A DNA stretch of 8,755 nt from Gardnerella kenyensis (GTDB lineage: Bacteria > Actinomycetota > Actinomycetes > Actinomycetales > Bifidobacteriaceae), in the NCBI GenBank assembly GCA_003585735.1, contig NQOH01000012.1, positions 3,998 to 12,752 on the forward strand, written 5' to 3'. The translations under genes were made by a program, and so were the position numbers. Positions 5,123 through 8,755 of this stretch are shown here, one piece after another (the first letter of the stretch is position 1; every line of letters starts with the position of its first letter). The notes under the pieces are model-generated. The model worked only from the letters and a program-made list of their open reading frames with translations, was not told the origin of the DNA and made no database searches.

Positions 5123-7762
5123 ATGACTAAGTCACGCACATCTGTACCAGTGACTGATGGTACAAAGGATCCTCGCAGCGGCGCGAAAGATTCCGATAAA
5201 AGCTCTAAGGCAACTAAAAGCCCGAAGAATGCTATATTGCGAGCCGCGTCTTTTACCAAGGCTCCAAAAGTATCGCAAAAAACAACAACTCGAGAAGAGC
5301 GAAAAGTAATAGCGCAACAGCAAGCTCAAGAAGTAAAAGAAGCCGAAAAGCTTGTGGCAAGTGCTGTGCGCGGACCTTTAGGGCGATGGTGGGCGAAGAT
5401 TCAAACCAGCTCCGACCGCTTCACTTTAGGCATGGCGATTGTGGCTTTAGGCGTCGTTTACGGCGACATTGGTACGTCGCCTTTGTATACCGCACAAACA
5501 TTCTTGGCTGGACAAGGCGGATTGCAAAATATTAATCGCGAAACCATATTCGGCATGCTTTCGCTACTATTCTGGTCAATTACGCTTATAACAACCGTAA
5601 AATACGTGTTCGTAGCAATGCGAACCGACAACAAAGGCGAAGGCGGAATTTTTGCACTTTACTCGCTTTTGCGCAAAAAAGGCGCGTGGCTTGCAATACC
5701 TGCAATGATTGGCGGCGCCGCGTTTTTGGCAGATTCTGTGCTAACTCCTGCAGTTTCCATTTCTTCCGCAGTTGAAGGTTTGCGCACTATTGCAGCGTTT
5801 AAACCAATATTCTTGGAAAACGAAAACCTGTCGATGATGATTACGATTGTTATCATCGTCATACTGTTCTCCGTGCAGCAGCGCGGAACTGAGCGAATCG
5901 GTAAAGTATTCGGCATTGTTGTGATGCTTTGGTTCGCTTTTCTTGCGCTAGTTGGAATTATGAACATTGGCCAAGAATGGACGATTTTTGAAGCGCTGAA
6001 CCCAATTTACGGCGTGAAATTCCTATTCAGCACGCATAATGTGCAAGGCTTGGCCGTTATGGGCGTAATCTTCCTTTCCACAACTGGTGCTGAAGCGCTT
6101 TACTCCGACATGGGTCACGTTGGGCGAGGAAACGTGTACGCAACGTGGCCATTTATTAAAATCGCGCTTCTACTAAACTACTTCGGCCAAGGCGCGTGGA
6201 TGTTGCAAAATCAAGGCGACAAATCATTGTGGTCGATAGAAGGATTAAATCCGTTCTTCCAAATGCTCGAGCCAAACGTGCGCTACGTGGCAGTTATTCT
6301 TTCTGTAACTGCCGGTATTATTGCTTCCCAAGCTTTGATTACTGGCGCTTACACAATGGTTTCCGAAGCAACAAGTCTTAACTGGATGCCGCATTTGCAA
6401 GTGCGATATCCTGCGCGCACTCGCGGACAGCTTTATATTCCAGTAGTAAACGTAGTGCTATGCGTCGCAACAATTACGGTACTCGCAGTATTCCGCGACT
6501 CCGAACATATTTCGGGCGCGTACGGCTTAGCTTTGACGCTTACAATGCTCGCAACAACGATTCTGCTTACTGTACACATGTGGTACCAAAAGAAGCGTTT
6601 TGGAGCGCTAATATTTGCCGTAGTATTCCTCATGATTGAGCTGATGTTCTTCGTGGCATCGATGGCAAAATTCATGCACGGCGGCTGGTTTACAATGCTG
6701 CTCGGTTTTTCCATTTTGACGATTATGGTTACGTGGAAAGACGGCACCAAGATTGAGCGCTCGCAACGTTTGCACATGAAGCCTAAAGACTTCCTGCCGG
6801 TGCTGGATAAATTGCATGGCGATTTTAGAATCCCGTATTTTGCCGACAATATTGTGTACTTGACGTCGGATCGCGAAATGAAGCGTCTCGATACTGGTAT
6901 TTTCTTCTCTATTTTTGCGGATCATCCTAAGCGCGCTAGAGCGTGGTGGGCTGTGTCTGTAGAAACGGATGACGCTCCGTTTACGCGCGAATATTGCGTA
7001 GAAAACTTTGGAACGGACTACCTATTCCGAGTAAAAATCAAGCTTGGTTTTAAAGTTTCGCCATCAATACCGGCATATTTGCACCAAATTATGCACGATT
7101 TGTCGCATACGGGTGAGCTTCCTCAGCAAAAATCTGTGTATCCAAAAGTTGATGCGGATCCGGACATTGGTCCAATTCGCTACGTGCTTTTGCATAAAGC
7201 TTTAATGCCAGAATCTAATATTTCTATGCGCGGCGCGTTGTCGCTAAAAATGAAGTACGCGATTCGACATATTGCTGGAACGCCTGTTAAGTGGTTCGGC
7301 TTGGCTCCTTACAATCCGGTTGTTGAAGTGCAGCCGCTGTTCGTTTCCACGCGTAGGCCTCCGCGCTTGAGGCGCGAGGATTGTTCGCAGCGAGCAGTGC
7401 AATCTTTGCAGGGTGCTTCTGCTGTGGAATCTGCTGTAGAAAATGTGGCAGGTAGCGGGGCGGCTGGTGATGCTGTTGGTGCTGTTGGGGCTGTTGGTGT
7501 GGCAGGCATAGTAAACAATGCGCGACCAACTGATGCTGAACAGACTGCAGTTATGAATGCGCGCGATATTGCTGCTGCGAAAGTGCTTTTTGCGGATGAA
7601 AAACTTGCGAATACTGGGAAAATTAGCCCAGTTTCGCTTCCGCTAAAAGAGGCGGTTAAGGCGGAAGGTAAATCTGCGGAAAGTAAATCTTCTGAAGGTA
7701 AGGCTGCGGAAGGTAAATCGGGAGCAAAGTCTGCCGAAAGTAAATCTTCCGAAAGAAAATAA
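5123..7762 (+). CDS. kup: Kup-family potassium uptake transporter with long terminal extensions
   Basis: This is a KUP/HAK/KT-type K+ transporter, probably a proton-coupled importer in the cytoplasmic membrane. The hallmark GVVYGDIGTSPLYT is at 110-123 in the first membrane helix, with the family Asp at 115. DNKGEGGIFALYSLL, LTPAVSISSAVEG, TGAEALYSDMGHVG and NYFGQGAW follow in the usual order, with about 12 membrane helices across roughly 100-545 and a cytosolic domain ending near AIRHIAGTPVKWFGL. Product length is 879 residues against about 620-660 for ordinary bacterial Kup. The excess is a basic, hydrophilic N-terminal extension of about 95 residues with a charged helix-like segment (EERKVIAQQQ region), and a C-terminal tail of about 135 residues from near 743. 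The tail includes an Ala-Gly-Val-rich part and a Lys/Ser/Glu repeat. Expression is likely governed by the leader ORF, hairpin and palindrome upstream. The HD hydrolase gene follows after 15 nt. Confidence 0.93.
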   Translation: MTKSRTSVPVTDGTKDPRSGAKDSDKSSKATKSPKNAILRAASFTKAPKVSQKTTTREERKVIAQQQAQEVKEAEKLVASAVRGPLGRWWAKIQTSSDRFTLGMAIVALGVVYGDIGTSPLYTAQTFLAGQGGLQNINRETIFGMLSLLFWSITLITTVKYVFVAMRTDNKGEGGIFALYSLLRKKGAWLAIPAMIGGAAFLADSVLTPAVSISSAVEGLRTIAAFKPIFLENENLSMMITIVIIVILFSVQQRGTERIGKVFGIVVMLWFAFLALVGIMNIGQEWTIFEALNPIYGVKFLFSTHNVQGLAVMGVIFLSTTGAEALYSDMGHVGRGNVYATWPFIKIALLLNYFGQGAWMLQNQGDKSLWSIEGLNPFFQMLEPNVRYVAVILSVTAGIIASQALITGAYTMVSEATSLNWMPHLQVRYPARTRGQLYIPVVNVVLCVATITVLAVFRDSEHISGAYGLALTLTMLATTILLTVHMWYQKKRFGALIFAVVFLMIELMFFVASMAKFMHGGWFTMLLGFSILTIMVTWKDGTKIERSQRLHMKPKDFLPVLDKLHGDFRIPYFADNIVYLTSDREMKRLDTGIFFSIFADHPKRARAWWAVSVETDDAPFTREYCVENFGTDYLFRVKIKLGFKVSPSIPAYLHQIMHDLSHTGELPQQKSVYPKVDADPDIGPIRYVLLHKALMPESNISMRGALSLKMKYAIRHIAGTPVKWFGLAPYNPVVEVQPLFVSTRRPPRLRREDCSQRAVQSLQGASAVESAVENVAGSGAAGDAVGAVGAVGVAGIVNNARPTDAEQTAVMNARDIAAAKVLFADEKLANTGKISPVSLPLKEAVKAEGKSAESKSSEGKAAEGKSGAKSAESKSSERK
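7472..7498 (+). repeat. 9-bp tandem repeat in the kup C-terminal tail
   Basis: GCTGTTGGT, GCTGTTGGG and GCTGTTGGT lie head to tail at 7472-7480, 7481-7489 and 7490-7498, encoding Ala-Val-Gly three times. The stretch lies past the end of the conserved transporter, within the low-complexity tail, and keeps the frame. Confidence 0.8.
7661..7759 (+). repeat. Degenerate 15-bp repeat encoding the Lys/Ser/Glu tail of Kup
   Basis: The last 33 codons consist of seven units modelled on Ala/Ser-Glu-Gly/Ser-Lys-Ser (for example AEGKS, AESKS, SEGKA), with two units one codon short. At DNA level the unit is GCGGAAGGTAAATCT with substitutions, starting at 7661. The encoded tail is highly charged and probably disordered in the cytosol. 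The stop TAA follows directly at 7760-7762. Confidence 0.85.
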
Positions 7763-7777
7763 GAAAGAAGCGTAAAA

Positions 7778-8590
7778 ATGGCTGAAGGTGCAGAAAAAAT
7801 ATTTAAGCGCGATGCGAAACTTGCCAATCTGCCGACTTTTAGTCAAGCAGAAGAATTGCACCGCGATACTGCACCTTCTAAGCCAGCTTACGATCTTATT
7901 CACGGCCATTGCGTAGTAATTGCGACTATCTCTTGGCAAATCGCGCACCATTGCAATATGTTGCTTGGTGCTGAAAACAGTGTTTGCGAAATGAATGGCG
8001 CTTTGGCAGAGCGCGCTGAATTGGCGCAATCGTGCATGAAAGAGCTTATTGGCGATGCGTATGACGCGTTGCCTGCTGTGAAGGGCGGAGAGGCGCCTGA
8101 GCGGTATGTTGACGAATACGCTGCGCTTGTTGGAGGGCTTTTGCACGATATCGGCACGTATTTTGTGCTAAAAGACGACGGCAGCGAAAAAGCCGAAAAC
8201 AAACTTAAATTCGACGGACCAAATTATATTTTGCACGGAATTCGCGGATACGAGTATTTGTTGCGAAAAGGATTTGGCGAGGATGCGGCGCAATTTGCGC
8301 GAAACCACACTGGCGTGGGTTTGCTGCGATCGCAGGTGATTGCGCAAAATTTGCCTTTGCCGGCTGAAGACTATATTCCGCAAACTATTGAGCAAGAAAT
8401 TGTTATGATTGCGGATAAATACAATAGTAAGTCGATTCCGCCTCGTTTTTTGACTGTGGATGCTTATCGTCGCAAGGCTCGGCGATTTGGGGAAAAGAAT
8501 GCGACGCGTTGGATGAAGCTGGTTCGAAAGTATGGTGAGCCGGATATTTCTGCTTTGGCGGAAACTTTTAATATGCGCGTTGATGCGTGA
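7778..8590 (+). CDS. HDIG-type HD-domain metal-dependent phosphohydrolase
   Basis: A 270-residue soluble protein dominated by an HD domain. The expected metal ligands are His42 or His44 (DLIHGHC), His123-Asp124 (LLHDIGTY), His153 (ILHGIRGYEYL), His177 (RNHTGVGL) and Asp213 (MIADKYN). The segment HTGVGL...DYIPQTIEQEIVMIAD matches the pattern of stand-alone HDIG hydrolases and recalls the YqeK/Ap4A-hydrolase layout. The substrate is unknown; HD enzymes of this kind hydrolyse phosphate esters of nucleotides or related compounds. It starts 15 nt after the kup stop with only a weak purine-rich site (GAAAGAAG), so it is probably co-transcribed with kup. There is no signal peptide and no membrane segment. 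Linkage to K+ uptake makes a nucleotide-signalling role tempting, but nothing in the sequence establishes it. Confidence 0.88.
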   Translation: MAEGAEKIFKRDAKLANLPTFSQAEELHRDTAPSKPAYDLIHGHCVVIATISWQIAHHCNMLLGAENSVCEMNGALAERAELAQSCMKELIGDAYDALPAVKGGEAPERYVDEYAALVGGLLHDIGTYFVLKDDGSEKAENKLKFDGPNYILHGIRGYEYLLRKGFGEDAAQFARNHTGVGLLRSQVIAQNLPLPAEDYIPQTIEQEIVMIADKYNSKSIPPRFLTVDAYRRKARRFGEKNATRWMKLVRKYGEPDISALAETFNMRVDA

Positions 8591-8755
8591 GAGATTTTGT
8601 TGCTGGATGCGTTGTTGGTTGCGTTGTTGGAGGGTTATAGCCCCAAAAGTGTGTAAAGCTAAGCTGATGAATATTCTGCGGGTATAAGCCGCAGCCTCAA
8701 CACTGTTACTAACTCAGTTAACGAACTGAGAAAATAACGGTAATAGCCTCAACAC
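8591..8755. other. Unassigned 3' flank with two hairpins and a repeated 11-mer
   Basis: No gene can be supported here. CTGCGG (8676-8681) pairs with CCGCAG (8689-8694). CTCAGTT (8713-8719) pairs with AACTGAG (8724-8730) around AACG, and TGTTAC (8704-8709) pairs with GTAATA (8740-8745, one G-U) as an outer stem. AGCCTCAACAC occurs at 8693-8703 and again at 8745-8755, 52 bp apart, the second copy cut by the window edge. No U-tract follows either stem. It could be a structured RNA, a 52-bp repeat array beginning here, or decayed sequence. Confidence 0.5.
8608..8630 (+). repeat. Period-12 tandem repeat after the HD gene
   Basis: TGCGTTGTTGG occurs at 8608-8618 and 8620-8630, giving a 12-bp period, beginning 17 nt after the HD gene's stop. 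It resembles in size and placement the repeat after the second ABC gene, though the unit sequence differs. Confidence 0.7.

Noticed and set aside
6433..6849. Minus-strand open frame of about 138 codons inside kup
   Set aside because: It lies wholly within the conserved kup coding region and has no recognisable domain or initiation signal.
7309..7827. Long minus-strand open frame opposite the kup tail
   Set aside because: It is the complement of the low-complexity repeats, giving a Ser/Ala/Pro-rich product with no ribosome site. It is fully explained by the + strand gene.
8632..8700. tRNA or other standard structural RNA
   Set aside because: No T-loop consensus, no cloverleaf arrangement and no acceptor end could be found; tmRNA, RNase P and SRP core motifs are also absent.
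8663..8737. Short + strand open stretch reading as a plausible peptide (24 codons to TAA at 8735)
   Set aside because: It follows directly on in-frame stops at 8654 and 8660 and has no start codon. It could be a remnant of a decayed gene but is too short to support.
8676..8755. CRISPR array at the right edge
   Set aside because: Only an 11-nt identity is visible, the 52-bp period is short for a repeat plus spacer, and the intervening sequence is itself a hairpin. There is no third copy in view and no cas gene.

Overview
The window is bacterial and reads like a chromosomal segment from a low-GC member of the Bifidobacteriaceae, most plausibly Gardnerella. That is an inference from protein character (actinobacterial-style TatD, Kup and paired ABC exporter) and the A/T-leaning third positions mixed with many GCG/CGC codons. 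No marker gene here proves the genus. All real genes lie on the + strand, and no mobile element, tRNA or rRNA was recognised.

Layout: 1-210 is a non-coding flank with a strong GC-rich inverted repeat and an A/T-rich promoter-like stretch. 211-3836 holds two ABC half-transporters with a 2-nt gap. Together they form a heterodimeric exporter: the first subunit has Asp in place of the catalytic Glu, and the second is canonical. 3837-3931 is a gap made almost entirely of two different short tandem repeats. 3932-4912 encodes a TatD-family metal-dependent hydrolase. 4913-5122 is a dense regulatory region: T-tracts in near-helical phase, a promoter with a 14-bp palindrome over its -10 box, and a leader RNA with a 16-bp hairpin. 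A 17-codon upstream ORF runs through that hairpin and stops 2 nt before the next gene. 5123-7762 encodes a Kup-family potassium transporter with unusually long hydrophilic N- and C-terminal extensions. 7778-8590 encodes an HDIG-type HD phosphohydrolase 15 nt downstream of kup and probably co-transcribed. 8591-8755 has no gene that can be supported but contains tandem repeats, two hairpins and an 11-mer repeated at a 52-bp interval that runs into the window edge.

The ABC pair, and perhaps tatD by read-through, looks like one transcription unit. kup and the HD gene look like a second, with its own promoter and leader. The most interesting element is the kup leader (about 5015-5123), where operator-like palindrome, hairpin, leader peptide and translational coupling are stacked in about 110 bp. 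A second theme is that short tandem repeats sit at or just after the 3' end of four of the five main genes, and one lies inside the first ABC gene.
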